This document shows, piece by piece, positions 40,693 through 48,548 of a stretch of DNA of 64,000 nt. This stretch comes from Nonomuraea helvata. Its GTDB lineage: Bacteria; Actinomycetota; Actinomycetes; Streptosporangiales; Streptosporangiaceae. Position 1 is the first letter of the stretch. Each line of letters opens with the position of its first letter. The notes under the pieces were generated by a model. The model searched no databases. It was not told the origin of the DNA and saw nothing but the letters and a program-made list of their open reading frames with translations. Position numbers and translations under genes: made by a program. The stretch covers positions 1 to 64,000 of the forward strand of contig NZ_BAAAXV010000009.1 in assembly GCF_039535785.1 (NCBI RefSeq), read 5' to 3'.

Positions 40693-42090
40693 CTAGACGC
40701 GCGGGGCGGCGATGTCGACGTTCTCGAGGATGCCGATCGCGTCGGGCACCAGGATCGCCGCCGAGTAGTAGGCGCTGACCAGGTACGACATCACGGCCTG
40801 CTGGTTTATCCCCATGAACCGGACGTTCAGCCCCGGCTCGTGCTCCTCCGGGAGGCCGGTCTGGTAGAGGCCGACCACCCCCTGGTCCTCCTCCCCGGTG
40901 CGCATGGCCAGGATGGAGGTGGTGTGGTGTTCGGAGATCGGGATCTTGCCGCAGGGGAAGATCGGGACCCCGCGCCAGGCCGGGATCTCGTGGCCGTCCA
41001 CGTCGGCGCTGCCGGGCACCAGTCCGCGCTTGTTGCACTCCCTGAAGAACGCGGCGATCGCCTTGGGGTGGGCCAGCAGCAACCGGGTCTTGCGGCGCAT
41101 GCTGATCAGGTCGTCGAGGTCGTCCGGGGTCGGCGGGCCGGACCAGGTGCTGATCCGCTGGCCGTACTCGGCGTTGTGCAGCAGGCCGAACTCGCGGTTG
41201 TTGAGCAGCTCCCACTCCTCGCGCTCGCGGATCTCGTGGACGGTCAGGCGCAGCTGCTGCTCGAGCTGGCTCATGGGGTCGTTGTAGAGGTCGGCCACGC
41301 GGGTGTGGATCCGCAGGACGCTCTGCGTGACGCTCAGCTCGTACTCGCGAGGATGAAGGTCGTAGTCCACGAACGTGCCGTCGATGACGGGCTCGCCGAC
41401 GTGCCCGGACGCGATCGCGACGGCCGCCTCGCCGCGGCGGTTGACCGGCCTGCGCGTCTCCTCGAGATATCGCTCCACGTGCTCCCGCAGGGCGGGCGAC
41501 CCGTCGAACAGCCGCTGGAACTCCTGCCACGGCGACACGAGGATCGTGCCGGCGGTGGCGGCCCTGACGGTGCACGACCAGTGCGGGCTCTCCTGCGCGA
41601 GCGCCTCGTCGCCCAGGTGCTCACCGTCGGTGATGACGCCGAGGAGCTGCGTGTCCCCGTACGCGCCGGTGGCCAGCCGGTCGAGCCGGCCGCGGGCGAC
41701 GATGTACGTCTCGGTGATCGGAGCGCCGGACTCGGCGATGACGTCGCCTGCCTGGAACTCCCGCGGCGCGAACGTCGAGGCGATCGCCCTCAGCATCTCG
41801 AGGTCGTCGAAGCCGCGCAGCGGGGGGAGCTCCGACAGCGTCTCGGGGATGATCCGCACGTCGTCCGCCCCGTTGAGCACCACGCTCACCCGGCCGCGCC
41901 CGACCCGGTGCGTCAGCCGGCGGTTGACCCGGTACGTGCCGCCGCGCACGTCGACCCACGGCAGCCTGCGCAGCAGCCAGCGGGAGGTGATGGCCTGCAT
42001 CTGCGGGCGTGTCTTGGTAGTGGTGGCCAGGTTGCGCGCTGCCCGAGTGTCCAGGCTCAACCGGGGCCCCGTGGACGACTCCGTAGACAT
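40693..42090 (-). CDS. Family 2B encapsulin shell protein with cyclic-nucleotide-binding-like domain
   Basis: 465 residues from ATG 42090 (GAGGG upstream; the in-frame ATG at 42102 is less well placed). An HK97-fold shell protein interrupted by a Crp/cNMP-binding-like domain (about residues 80-200: FQAGDVIAESGAPITETYIVARGRLD). Shell parts include YDLHPREYELSVTQSVLRIHTRVADL, EEWELLNNREFGLL and the C-terminal GINQQAVMSYLVSAYYSAAILVPDAIG. Family 2B encapsulins form cages that package 2-MIB synthase. It heads the operon; a perfect 12-bp inverted repeat lies 40 bp upstream. Confidence 0.93.
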   Translation of the reverse strand: MSTESSTGPRLSLDTRAARNLATTTKTRPQMQAITSRWLLRRLPWVDVRGGTYRVNRRLTHRVGRGRVSVVLNGADDVRIIPETLSELPPLRGFDDLEMLRAIASTFAPREFQAGDVIAESGAPITETYIVARGRLDRLATGAYGDTQLLGVITDGEHLGDEALAQESPHWSCTVRAATAGTILVSPWQEFQRLFDGSPALREHVERYLEETRRPVNRRGEAAVAIASGHVGEPVIDGTFVDYDLHPREYELSVTQSVLRIHTRVADLYNDPMSQLEQQLRLTVHEIREREEWELLNNREFGLLHNAEYGQRISTWSGPPTPDDLDDLISMRRKTRLLLAHPKAIAAFFRECNKRGLVPGSADVDGHEIPAWRGVPIFPCGKIPISEHHTTSILAMRTGEEDQGVVGLYQTGLPEEHEPGLNVRFMGINQQAVMSYLVSAYYSAAILVPDAIGILENVDIAAPRV

Positions 42091-42129
42091 GTTCCCTCGC
42101 AATCGCTCGCCTGTGACTGCTGGTGCACA

Positions 42130-42164
42130 ACTGAACGTAATCAGCCGGGGTCATTACGTTCAGT
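42130..42164. promoter_or_regulatory. Perfect 12-bp inverted repeat upstream of the 2-MIB operon
   Basis: ACTGAACGTAAT and ATTACGTTCAGT separated by 11 bp. AT-rich arms and position -40 to -74 from the encapsulin start suggest an operator. It could instead be a terminator for the transport-gene remnant ending at 42207. Confidence 0.5.
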
Positions 42165-42206
42165 GGCCTAGAAGTCACCTAGCGCTAACCTTGTTGCGAG
42201 AGTGAT

Positions 42207-42384
42207 CTAGCGGCGGTGGACGCGCGCCAGGAGCCACAGCAGGAGGGGCGCTCCCAGCACGCCGGTGACCACTCCGACGGGCAGCTCCACGTCCGGGATC
42301 AGCAGCCGCGACCACGTCGGAGACCAGCACGACGAGCGACCCGCCCTGGGCAGCCGCGGTGGAGCCGGCCCGGTCGTCGGCCAT
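42207..42384 (-). pseudogene. C-terminal remnant of a FecCD iron-siderophore permease
   Basis: The last ~30 residues, PDVELPVGVVTGVLGAPLLL then WLLARVHRR and stop, are the typical C-terminus of FecCD permeases. The preceding GGSLVVLVSDVV piece is in another frame. The rest of the gene is missing, and its upstream part is replaced by the ArsR gene. Confidence 0.7.
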
Positions 42385-42405
42385 GCATGGATGACGGAGC
42401 GCCGA

Positions 42406-42777
42406 TCAATGGTCGACGATCAGGGTGTCAAGGGCCGCGGCTTGTGCGACCTGCCGGTCGTAGGCGTTGACGATGGCGTCCAGGAGGCCGGGAAAGCGGG
42501 CGTCGAGATCGTCCATGCGCAGTGCCGTCCAACGGCGGTTGCCTTCCTCGCGCTGGCGGATGATCCCGGCTTCGCGGAGCACCCGAAAGTGGTGGGTGAG
42601 CGTGGACGGCGCGACGTCCACCTGGAAGGTGCCGCAGGCTCGCTCGGGGGCGGCGCGCAGGGTCTGCACGATGGTCATACGCGTCGGATCGGCCAGCGCG
42701 TGCAGAACGTCGAGTACGTCGAAGTTCTCGGTGTCCGGGTGGACCAGCACGGGGCGGCGGCGGTGCGTGCGGGGCAT
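42406..42777 (-). CDS. ArsR-family regulator
   Basis: 123 residues from ATG 42777 (AAAGG at 6-bp spacing; ATG 42804 is an alternative). Winged helix: FDVLDVLHALADPTRMTIVQTLRAAPERACGTFQVDVAPSTLTHHFRVLREAGII. The ALADPTR and STLTHHFRVLR motifs are diagnostic. No CxC metal site. Divergent from a quinone-reductase-like gene with an 80-bp gap containing inverted repeats, so it likely represses it in response to a small molecule or stress. Confidence 0.9.
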   Translation of the reverse strand: MPRTHRRRPVLVHPDTENFDVLDVLHALADPTRMTIVQTLRAAPERACGTFQVDVAPSTLTHHFRVLREAGIIRQREEGNRRWTALRMDDLDARFPGLLDAIVNAYDRQVAQAAALDTLIVDH

Positions 42778-42803
42778 CTCACGCCTTTCTATTTCGACAA
42801 GCA

Positions 42804-42836
42804 TCGTACAAGCATGATACGACTTTCGTTGTACGA
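42804..42836. promoter_or_regulatory. Candidate ArsR operator
   Basis: An 8-bp perfect inverted repeat TCGTACAA / TTGTACGA with a 17-bp spacer, in the middle of the divergent ArsR / quinone-reductase promoter region. Confidence 0.45.
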
Positions 42837-42857
42837 CGAACGTAGAAAGAGGAAACC

Positions 42858-43844
42858 ATGCGTGCCTTGGTGATGACCGCGCCGTCAGATGGGTCGGATC
42901 GCACAGAGGTCGGGGAGATCGTCGAACCACGTCCCGGCGACGGAGAGGTGAGTATCGATGTCACCTATGCCGGAGTGAACTTCATGGACGTGATGGCGCG
43001 CCGCGGCGATCCCGGCTACGCCTCGTCCTGGCCGCACGTGCCTGGACTCGAGGTGGCCGGAACCGTACGGGAGCTCGGCGCCGACGTGAGCGGGCTGGCC
43101 TTGGGGCAGCGGGTGGTGGCGTTCACAGCCGGAGGCGGCTTCGCCGAGGTGGCGGTCGCGCGGGCAGCGCTCACCGTACCGGTGCCGGATGAGATCCCCT
43201 TGCTGACGGCGGCGGGCACGCCGATGGTGTTCTCCACCGCGCTGCTGTTGCTGACCGACGCTGCCAGGCTCGCCTCGGCAGAGAGCGTTCTGGTGCACTC
43301 GGCCAGTGGTGGTGTGGGAAGCGCCCTGGCGCAGTTGATTCCGACGCTGGGCGGCGGTCTGCTCATCGGCACCGTCGGCCGGCCGGACAAGGTCGACGCT
43401 GCACGGCAGAGCGGTTATGACATCGCATTGGCTCGCGGCGCCGATCTGGTCGACTCGGTACGTGCCGCCACCGAAGGGAAGGGCGTCGACGTCGTCCTGG
43501 ACCCCCTGGGCACCAGCCTGATCGATGTCGACCTGGCAATTACGGCGCCGGGAGGGCGGGTCGTCCTGTTCGGCAACGCCGGCGGCGGGCAGCCCGCTCC
43601 GCTCCCACCCCTCGGAAAGCTCATCGGCGGCAACGTCTCGATCGGCGGTTTCAGCATCACCAGCCTGAGCAGATCGGCTCCAGAACGGGTCGCTGCGGCT
43701 CTGCGCCGCGTCCTGGACCTGATCAGCGCCGGCCGGCTGGATGTCGCGGTCACGGACATTGGCTCGCTGACCAACGTGCCCGCCATACACCAGTTGCTCG
43801 CGGATGGCAGAGGCAGCGGCAAATACGTGGCGCGTATTGCCTAG
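42858..43844 (+). CDS. Zinc-independent MDR quinone oxidoreductase-like protein
   Basis: 328 residues. GroES-like N-terminal domain (VSIDVTYAGVNFMDVMARRGDPG, HVPGLEVAGTVRELG) and Rossmann domain with HSASGGVGSALAQLI as the NADPH-binding glycine motif and DVVLDPLGTSLI. Catalytic zinc Cys/His ligands are missing, as in quinone reductases (QOR, zeta-crystallin type). Reduces quinones or enones with NADPH, consistent with control by the divergent ArsR regulator. Confidence 0.9.
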   Translation: MRALVMTAPSDGSDRTEVGEIVEPRPGDGEVSIDVTYAGVNFMDVMARRGDPGYASSWPHVPGLEVAGTVRELGADVSGLALGQRVVAFTAGGGFAEVAVARAALTVPVPDEIPLLTAAGTPMVFSTALLLLTDAARLASAESVLVHSASGGVGSALAQLIPTLGGGLLIGTVGRPDKVDAARQSGYDIALARGADLVDSVRAATEGKGVDVVLDPLGTSLIDVDLAITAPGGRVVLFGNAGGGQPAPLPPLGKLIGGNVSIGGFSITSLSRSAPERVAAALRRVLDLISAGRLDVAVTDIGSLTNVPAIHQLLADGRGSGKYVARIA

Positions 43845-43878
43845 CCATCACGCCGGGGCCCACGCCTTCCGACACCGA

Positions 43879-43980
43879 TCCGCCTGTGGGCACCGCCAGG
43901 GTGATGGTGAACCCGCTGCTCAGGCCCGCCTCCGCGAGGAAGGTCTTCGCCTTGGCCGGGTCATGGGTGCAGTGGTCGTT
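43879..43980 (-). pseudogene. Internal fragment of a family 5 solute-binding protein
   Basis: About 34 minus-strand codons read NDHCTHDPAKAKTFLAEAGL, then SSGFTITLAVPTGG, matching the YDPAKAKxLLAEAGY...GFxxxL block of extracellular peptide/nickel-binding proteins. Nothing of the gene exists on either side. The rest of 43845-44049 shows no gene. Confidence 0.55.
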
Positions 43981-44049
43981 TGCGGCATCGGATTGCTCGG
44001 TCGAGGCGGGAGCGTGCTGGCAGGCCGAGTAATGCCGCCCCTTGCGTTA

Positions 44050-44068
44050 TTAGGCGAGGCTAACCTAA
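44050..44068. promoter_or_regulatory. Iron box (IdeR/DmdR-type operator)
   Basis: TTAGGCGAGGCTAACCTAA matches the 19-bp IdeR/DmdR consensus TTAGGTTAGGCTAACCTAA at 17 of 19 positions. It lies 36 bp before the amidase start and just upstream of a possible -10 (CATACT, 44071-44076), a position suited to iron-dependent repression of the amidase operon. Confidence 0.75.
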
Positions 44069-44104
44069 CTCATACTGCCTGCCAACGGGGGTAGGAGACC
44101 AGCG

Positions 44105-45442
44105 ATGTCCTTCGGCCAACGCGGCTACTTCGCCGGTCGTACGATCTCCGAGCTCGCGCAGGACCTGCGCGCGGGGCGTACCACCTCGGCGGCGCTCACC
44201 AGGCACGCGCTCGATGCGGTCGCGGCGCTCGGCCCGGCGCTCAACGCGTTCGTCACCGTGGACGCGGAGGGCGCGACGGCCGCGGCGAGCCACGCCGACC
44301 GCGAGCTGGCGCTCGGCATGGACCGGGGCCCCCTGCACGGCCTGCCTGCCGGCGTGAAGGACGTCATCATGGTGGCCGGCCTGCCCGCGACCATGGGCTC
44401 GCGGCACTTCGCCGGTTACGTCCCGGACGCTGACGCCGCCTGCGTGACCCTTCTGCGCCAGGCCGGGGCCGTCATCGTCGGCAAGACCAACACGCACGAA
44501 TTCGGGTACGGCCCGACCGGCGACCGCTCGGCCGCCGGCCCGTGCCTCAACCCGTGGGACACCTCCCGCATGGCGGGCGGATCCAGCGGCGGCAGCGCGG
44601 TCGCCGTGGCGGCGGGCATGGTCCCGCTCGCTCTCGGCACCGACACCGGCGGCTCGACCCGCGTCCCCGCCGCGCTGTGCGGGATCGCCGGTTTCAAGCC
44701 CGCGTACGGGGCGATCCCGGCGGACGGCGTCTTCCCCTTGGCGCGCTCCCTCGACCACGTCGGCCTGCTCGCGGGCGACGCGCAGGGCTGCCTCATCGCC
44801 TACCGCTCCCTCGTCCCGGACGCCGACGGCACGGGCGCGCCACGTGCCGGCTGGCTGGATCCGGCCGACCTCTTCCCCTGCGACCGGGAGGTGATCCGCA
44901 CGGCGCGCCAGGCGCTGGAGGCCGGGACCGGCCCGCTGGACGAGCTCCGGTTGTCGCGGAAAGAGGCCAGAGACCTGCACGAGACGTTCACCGCCATCCA
45001 GAGCGGCGAGGTGGCGGCCGTGCACGCGGACCGTATGGCGGAGGCGCCCTCGCTGTTCGACGGCGAGGTGCTCGAACGCCTGCGTGCCGCCGCCACGGTG
45101 CCGAGCTGGCGGTACGTGCGCGCTCTGGAGGCCAGACCGCGGCTGGCCGAAACGGTCGGGGCGCTGTTCGAGCGCCATGACGTCCTCGCGCTGCCCACCG
45201 TGCCCATCACCGCCCCGCCCCTCGGCCGCAGGGAGATCGACGTGGGCGGCACGCTCGTCGCCGTACGGGACGCGCTGCTCTCACTGACCAGCCCATGGAG
45301 CCTGCTGGGCCTGCCCGCCCTGAGCGTCCCCGCCGGAACGGTGGACGGCCTGCCGGTCGGGGTCCAGCTCGTCTGCCGCGCCGGGAACGAGCATCTGCTC
45401 TTCCGGACGGCGGCCAAGAATGGGCCCCATGGTGGGCCTTGA
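44105..45442 (+). CDS. Amidase signature family hydrolase
   Basis: 445 residues from ATG 44105 (AGGAG upstream). Catalytic triad of the family: K85 (PAGVKDVIM), cis-Ser S160 (AGGSSGGSAVAVAAG) and nucleophile S184 (GTDTGGSTRVPAA). Hydrolyses an amide bond; the substrate is not indicated (indole-acetamide, aliphatic amide and peptide-like substrates are all known in the family). No signal peptide. First gene after an iron box; the next gene starts 87 bp on and may have its own promoter in the AT-rich gap (TTGACG at 45439). Confidence 0.92.
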   Translation: MSFGQRGYFAGRTISELAQDLRAGRTTSAALTRHALDAVAALGPALNAFVTVDAEGATAAASHADRELALGMDRGPLHGLPAGVKDVIMVAGLPATMGSRHFAGYVPDADAACVTLLRQAGAVIVGKTNTHEFGYGPTGDRSAAGPCLNPWDTSRMAGGSSGGSAVAVAAGMVPLALGTDTGGSTRVPAALCGIAGFKPAYGAIPADGVFPLARSLDHVGLLAGDAQGCLIAYRSLVPDADGTGAPRAGWLDPADLFPCDREVIRTARQALEAGTGPLDELRLSRKEARDLHETFTAIQSGEVAAVHADRMAEAPSLFDGEVLERLRAAATVPSWRYVRALEARPRLAETVGALFERHDVLALPTVPITAPPLGRREIDVGGTLVAVRDALLSLTSPWSLLGLPALSVPAGTVDGLPVGVQLVCRAGNEHLLFRTAAKNGPHGGP

Positions 45443-45529
45443 CGAAAAATTCTTACATGGTACTCATAGATCAAGTCGGAAAGCTTCAGGACCTCCAGAT
45501 CGTCCAGAGCTCACCCTAGGAGGACGCGC

Positions 45530-45979
45530 ATGGCGCGCACCCAGCCCCCCGACACCCCCATCGACTTATACGCCGCGGTACAAGGAGAGGTCTCCTGGTT
45601 CTGCTGCGGCACCGCCTGGGGACCCTGCAGCACCACAGGCAAGGGCGCCTGCGGCACCTGCAACTCCGGAAGCATGCAGCACGCGTGGCCCAACACCTCC
45701 GACGCCTGCTGGGCCATCACCCACCCGGACACCTGCGGCTTCAACCTCTCCCGCAGGACCTGCGGTTTCCAGCACCGCACCACCAACCTGTGCAGCGGCG
45801 TCAGCGTCGTCACCTCCATCGCCGACTGCGGCCCGCAGACCGACCTGTTCTGCGGCGAGCGCAGCTGCTGCGGCTCGACCTGCGCCACCGACCGGATCAT
45901 CGACCTCACTCCCGCGGCGTACAGCAAGATCGCCAGCCTCTCCACCGGCCTGCGTCCCTGCTCGATCGACGCGGCGTGA
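45530..45979 (+). CDS. Cysteine-rich protein with RlpA-like double-psi beta-barrel
   Basis: 149 residues; AGGAGG 6 bp upstream fixes the start at ATG 45530, so there is no signal peptide. It has 15 Cys (25, 26, 33, 41, 44, 60, 69, 78, 88, 100, 108, 113, 114, 118, 144). Residues ~90-145 follow the barrel pattern of RlpA/expansin-like proteins: SVVTSIADCGP, then RIIDLTPAAYSKIASLSTGL. RlpA proteins bind or cut peptidoglycan, but catalytic identity cannot be claimed here. Ten percent Cys in a protein without a leader is odd. The MauE-like redox membrane protein and Tat-signal protein encoded next suggest that its disulfides are formed after export, perhaps with the Tat-borne neighbour. Confidence 0.8.
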   Translation: MARTQPPDTPIDLYAAVQGEVSWFCCGTAWGPCSTTGKGACGTCNSGSMQHAWPNTSDACWAITHPDTCGFNLSRRTCGFQHRTTNLCSGVSVVTSIADCGPQTDLFCGERSCCGSTCATDRIIDLTPAAYSKIASLSTGLRPCSIDAA

Positions 45980-45989
45980 GGGGGCGACG

Positions 45990-46586
45990 ATGACCAGCAG
46001 AAGAGACATGCTCAGGTCCGCCCTGCTCGGCGGCGGCGCCACGGTCGTCGCCGCGACCGCAATGGGTTCGCTCGGCCCCGAGGCGGCCTTCGCCCGCTCG
46101 GCGCCCGACGTCGAGCCGGGCGCCCCCGACCCCAACTTCGCCGAGGGCCGGATCCGCTCGATCAAGGACAACACGCTCCTCGTCCTGGGCTCGAACATGG
46201 TGTTCCACAGCATCAAGGTCGTGGACGGCACGAGCCTGTGGAAGCTCGGACCCGTGCCGTTCGACGAGGCCAAGCCGGGAGACGGCCTGTACGCCCGCGG
46301 CGTGCGGATGCCGGACGGCGTGCTGGCCGCCGAGTCGGTGTGGCTCAACATCGTCAACATCAAGGGCCACATCAAGAACATCACCGACAAGACCCTTCAC
46401 CTCGACCACAACGGGCAAGAGGTGCTCTGCCACGTCGTGGCCGGCAGGTCGGTGGCCGTCCACTCCGAATCGCCGCCCACCGCCGACCTGTCGATGCTAC
46501 GGGTGGCCCAGCACGTGCAGATCCTCGGCGCCTGGCGGCCCGACACGAACGAGGTCGACATCGCAACCGTCTTCTCCCCCCACTAG
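45990..46586 (+). CDS. Tat-exported protein of unknown function
   Basis: 198 residues from ATG 45990, 10 bp after the Cys-rich gene. The N-terminus has a twin-arginine signal (TSRRDMLRSALLGGGATVVAATAMG). The mature part looks like repeated beta-barrel strands (EGRIRSIKDNTLLVLGSN, GDGLYARGVRMPDGVLAAESVW, KGHIKNITDKTLHLDHNG, LRVAQHVQILGAWRP), resembling DUF5666/OB-like folds in which each unit binds a ligand or metal. Only one Cys. Tat export implies folding or cofactor loading in the cytoplasm, possibly in complex with the leaderless Cys-rich protein. Confidence 0.8.
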   Translation: MTSRRDMLRSALLGGGATVVAATAMGSLGPEAAFARSAPDVEPGAPDPNFAEGRIRSIKDNTLLVLGSNMVFHSIKVVDGTSLWKLGPVPFDEAKPGDGLYARGVRMPDGVLAAESVWLNIVNIKGHIKNITDKTLHLDHNGQEVLCHVVAGRSVAVHSESPPTADLSMLRVAQHVQILGAWRPDTNEVDIATVFSPH

Positions 46587-46595
46587 GAGCCAGCC

Positions 46596-47351
46596 GTGCA
46601 CGGGATCGCCGCGACGCAGCCGTACGTGATCGCCCTGTTCCTCGTCTGGGCGGGCCTGATGAAGCTGTTCAGCCGCAGGATGCGGGTGCGGGCCGGGCAG
46701 ACCGCCCTGGCCCGCCTGGTCGGCGCGGCGCGCGCGGTCCCGGCGCTCCGGCTCGTCGGAGTGGTCGAGCTCGCGGTGGCCGCGGCCCTGCTGGCGCCGC
46801 CCCTCTCCCCGTGGGACGGGGCGGCCGCCGCGCTGCTCTCCGCCGGATTCCTGGCGTATCTCACCTATTCGTACGTGGCCGCGCCCACGGCGTCGTGCGG
46901 CTGCCTGGGCGCGCACTCCCGCCCGGTCGACGTGCGTGCCTTCACCCGGGCCGGTCTCCTGCTGACCGCGAGCCTCGTGGCGATCCCGGCCGATCCGAAC
47001 CCTCCGCTCGTGGCGCTCGGCCTGGCGGAGGCCGTGGTCCTCATGGCTCTCTCCGGCGAGCTGGACCGATACTGGCTCACCCCGCTGCGACAGCTCCTCG
47101 TACGGCTGCGCCGCCCGCTGGCCGTGGCGCCGTCGCAGCACGTCCCGCTGGGCACCTCGCTGCACCTGCTCTACCGCAGCCCCGCGTTCTGCTCGGCGTC
47201 AGCGCAGCTCACCTCGGACGTCCAGGACACCTGGGACGAGGACGGCCTGCGGTTCGTCGTCTACGGTGCCCGCGAGCGCACGGCGGTCTTCGCCGTCCCC
47301 CTCACCGGCGACGACCCCTCGGCCGTGCTGGTCACGCTCGTGGGGTCATGA
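46596..47351 (+). CDS. MauE/DoxX-like redox membrane protein
   Basis: 251 residues from GTG 46596 (AGGAG upstream). Four to five membrane helices in the first ~155 residues (YVIALFLVWAGLMKLF, LVGVVELAVAAALL, ALLSAGFLAYLTYSYVA, AGLLLTASLVAIPA, LVALGLAEAVVLMAL). Between helices is the redox motif TASCGCLGAHS, the CxC(x)G signature of MauE-type proteins that support disulfide formation in methylamine dehydrogenase maturation. A ~90-residue soluble C-terminal tail follows. No mau structural genes are present, so the likely client is the Cys-rich protein two genes upstream. Confidence 0.85.
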   Translation: MHGIAATQPYVIALFLVWAGLMKLFSRRMRVRAGQTALARLVGAARAVPALRLVGVVELAVAAALLAPPLSPWDGAAAALLSAGFLAYLTYSYVAAPTASCGCLGAHSRPVDVRAFTRAGLLLTASLVAIPADPNPPLVALGLAEAVVLMALSGELDRYWLTPLRQLLVRLRRPLAVAPSQHVPLGTSLHLLYRSPAFCSASAQLTSDVQDTWDEDGLRFVVYGARERTAVFAVPLTGDDPSAVLVTLVGS

Positions 47352-47373
47352 CAGATCGCGATCCGTGGTTCAC

Positions 47374-47393
47374 GATGGGGCCGAATCCCCATC
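47374..47393. terminator. Hairpin after the MauE-like gene
   Basis: A 7-bp stem GATGGGG / CCCCATC with a 6-nt loop, 23 bp past the MauE-like stop codon and before the next ribosome site; probably ends the amidase operon. Confidence 0.5.
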
Positions 47394-47411
47394 AAACGGA
47401 AGGTCGGTGCC

Positions 47412-47870
47412 ATGCGTTTACGTATCGGGCTGGCGGCGGGGGCGGCGGTAGCGGCCGTCCTGCTGGCGGCTCTGCCGGCGACGGCGGCTCAGTCAGTGGT
47501 CAATTTCCATGCCGACTCAGGAGACCAGTGCGTGCGCGGGGTCACCGAGGGCACGCTGGAATGGGTCGACGGGCCGGTCGTCCGGCCGACGGTGAAGGTC
47601 GACGGATACCTGGCCGACGAGGCGTCCATCTCGCCCTGCTCACTGGACCGGATGTACTCCACGGCCACCTTCTCCGCCTACAAGGGCAGCACCCTCGTCG
47701 ACTCCCAGACCGCCAAGGCGGACAACGAGAAGGTGCCGATCTCCTTCGCCCTGGCCGACCCGGTGGCGTTCACGTCCGTCGACCGCGTGGTCGTGCAGGT
47801 CTGCCGGTTCAGCAGCACGCCGATCGGGATCAGCTACTGCGGCAAGGCGGCCGAGTACAAGGCGCCCTGA
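47412..47870 (+). CDS. Small secreted protein with two Cys pairs
   Basis: 152 residues from ATG 47412 (GGAAGG upstream). Sec signal (MRLRIGLAAGAAVAAVLLAALPATAA). The mature ~125 residues are beta-rich with four Cys (DQCVRG, SPCSLD, QVCRFS, SYCGKA), probably two disulfides. No family recognised. The hairpin between it and the amidase operon suggests separate expression. Confidence 0.8.
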   Translation: MRLRIGLAAGAAVAAVLLAALPATAAQSVVNFHADSGDQCVRGVTEGTLEWVDGPVVRPTVKVDGYLADEASISPCSLDRMYSTATFSAYKGSTLVDSQTAKADNEKVPISFALADPVAFTSVDRVVVQVCRFSSTPIGISYCGKAAEYKAP

Positions 47871-47884
47871 GCCGTGAGACCGCG

Positions 47885-47914
47885 CCGTGCCCGTCCGGGC
47901 GGGGACGGGCACGG
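47885..47914. terminator. Bidirectional hairpin between convergent genes
   Basis: A 12-bp perfect GC-rich stem (CCGTGCCCGTCC / GGACGGGCACGG) with a 6-nt loop between the stops of the secreted-protein and VOC genes. Confidence 0.75.
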
Positions 47915-47927
47915 GCACGGGTCTCGG

Positions 47928-48548
47928 TCAGCGCAGCGTCACCGCGCCCTGAGGAGTGTCGAGCACCGCCTCCAGCGCCGGTTCCGGGCCCTTCGCGACC
48001 TCCAGCACGGCGTCCAGCGCGGCCAGATCGCGGTGGAGCGCCTCCGGGTCCGGGTGGACGGCGGCGAAGGAGGCCAGGCCGAGCTGCGGGAGACCGGAGG
48101 CGGCGGGGTGGGCGGTCGTGCCCCAGTCGATGAGGAACGGCACCAGGTTGATCGAGGCCACGTCGTTCCACCTGGTCAGGCGCCACTCCAGCAGCGTCCC
48201 GGCGGGTGTCCGGCGGGACAGCGGCTGCACGTCGCCGGGGTCGTAGCCGCGTTCGCGCGCCTGCCGTACCGTCGCGTCGATGTCGCCGGGCCGCACCGCC
48301 CACCGGGCGAGCCGGGGTTCGGTGAGCGCTTCCAGGCCGAACGCGCGGGGTCGCGGGCCCGCTGCCTCCGGATCCGGGCCGATGAGCTCCAGGTAGGCGG
48401 TCGGGCCCAGGCCGACCAGGTAGTTGGCGGTGCCGCCGGGGTGGCGCCCGCCCGCCACCGGGGTCACCCCGGTGCGCTCCGCGAACGCGGCGACCCCCGC
48501 GAGGAGGTCCGGGACCGCGTAGACGAGGTGGTCGAGTTCGGCTGTCAT
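47928..48548 (-). CDS. VOC/glyoxalase-like domain protein
   Basis: 206 residues from ATG 48548. Begins with the VOC metal-site pattern ELDHLVYAVPDLLAGVAAFAERTGVTPVAGGRHPGGTANYLVGLG and YLELIGPDPEA, then LARWAVRPGDIDATV. Matches glyoxalase_3-like proteins. Translationally coupled (4-bp overlap) to the alkylhydroperoxidase-domain gene upstream. Confidence 0.88.
   Translation of the reverse strand: MTAELDHLVYAVPDLLAGVAAFAERTGVTPVAGGRHPGGTANYLVGLGPTAYLELIGPDPEAAGPRPRAFGLEALTEPRLARWAVRPGDIDATVRQARERGYDPGDVQPLSRRTPAGTLLEWRLTRWNDVASINLVPFLIDWGTTAHPAASGLPQLGLASFAAVHPDPEALHRDLAALDAVLEVAKGPEPALEAVLDTPQGAVTLR

Noticed and set aside
38627..41575. A 982-residue minus-strand ORF
   Set aside because: Only its last 281 codons are a real protein (GPPMT from 39472); the rest is out-of-frame reading through the cyclase and encapsulin genes.
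45530..45979. Methylamine dehydrogenase light chain
   Set aside because: Small, Cys-rich and near a MauE-like gene, but the tryptophan-cofactor motifs and heavy-chain gene are missing, while the DCGP / IDLTPAAYSKIA pattern fits a double-psi barrel.
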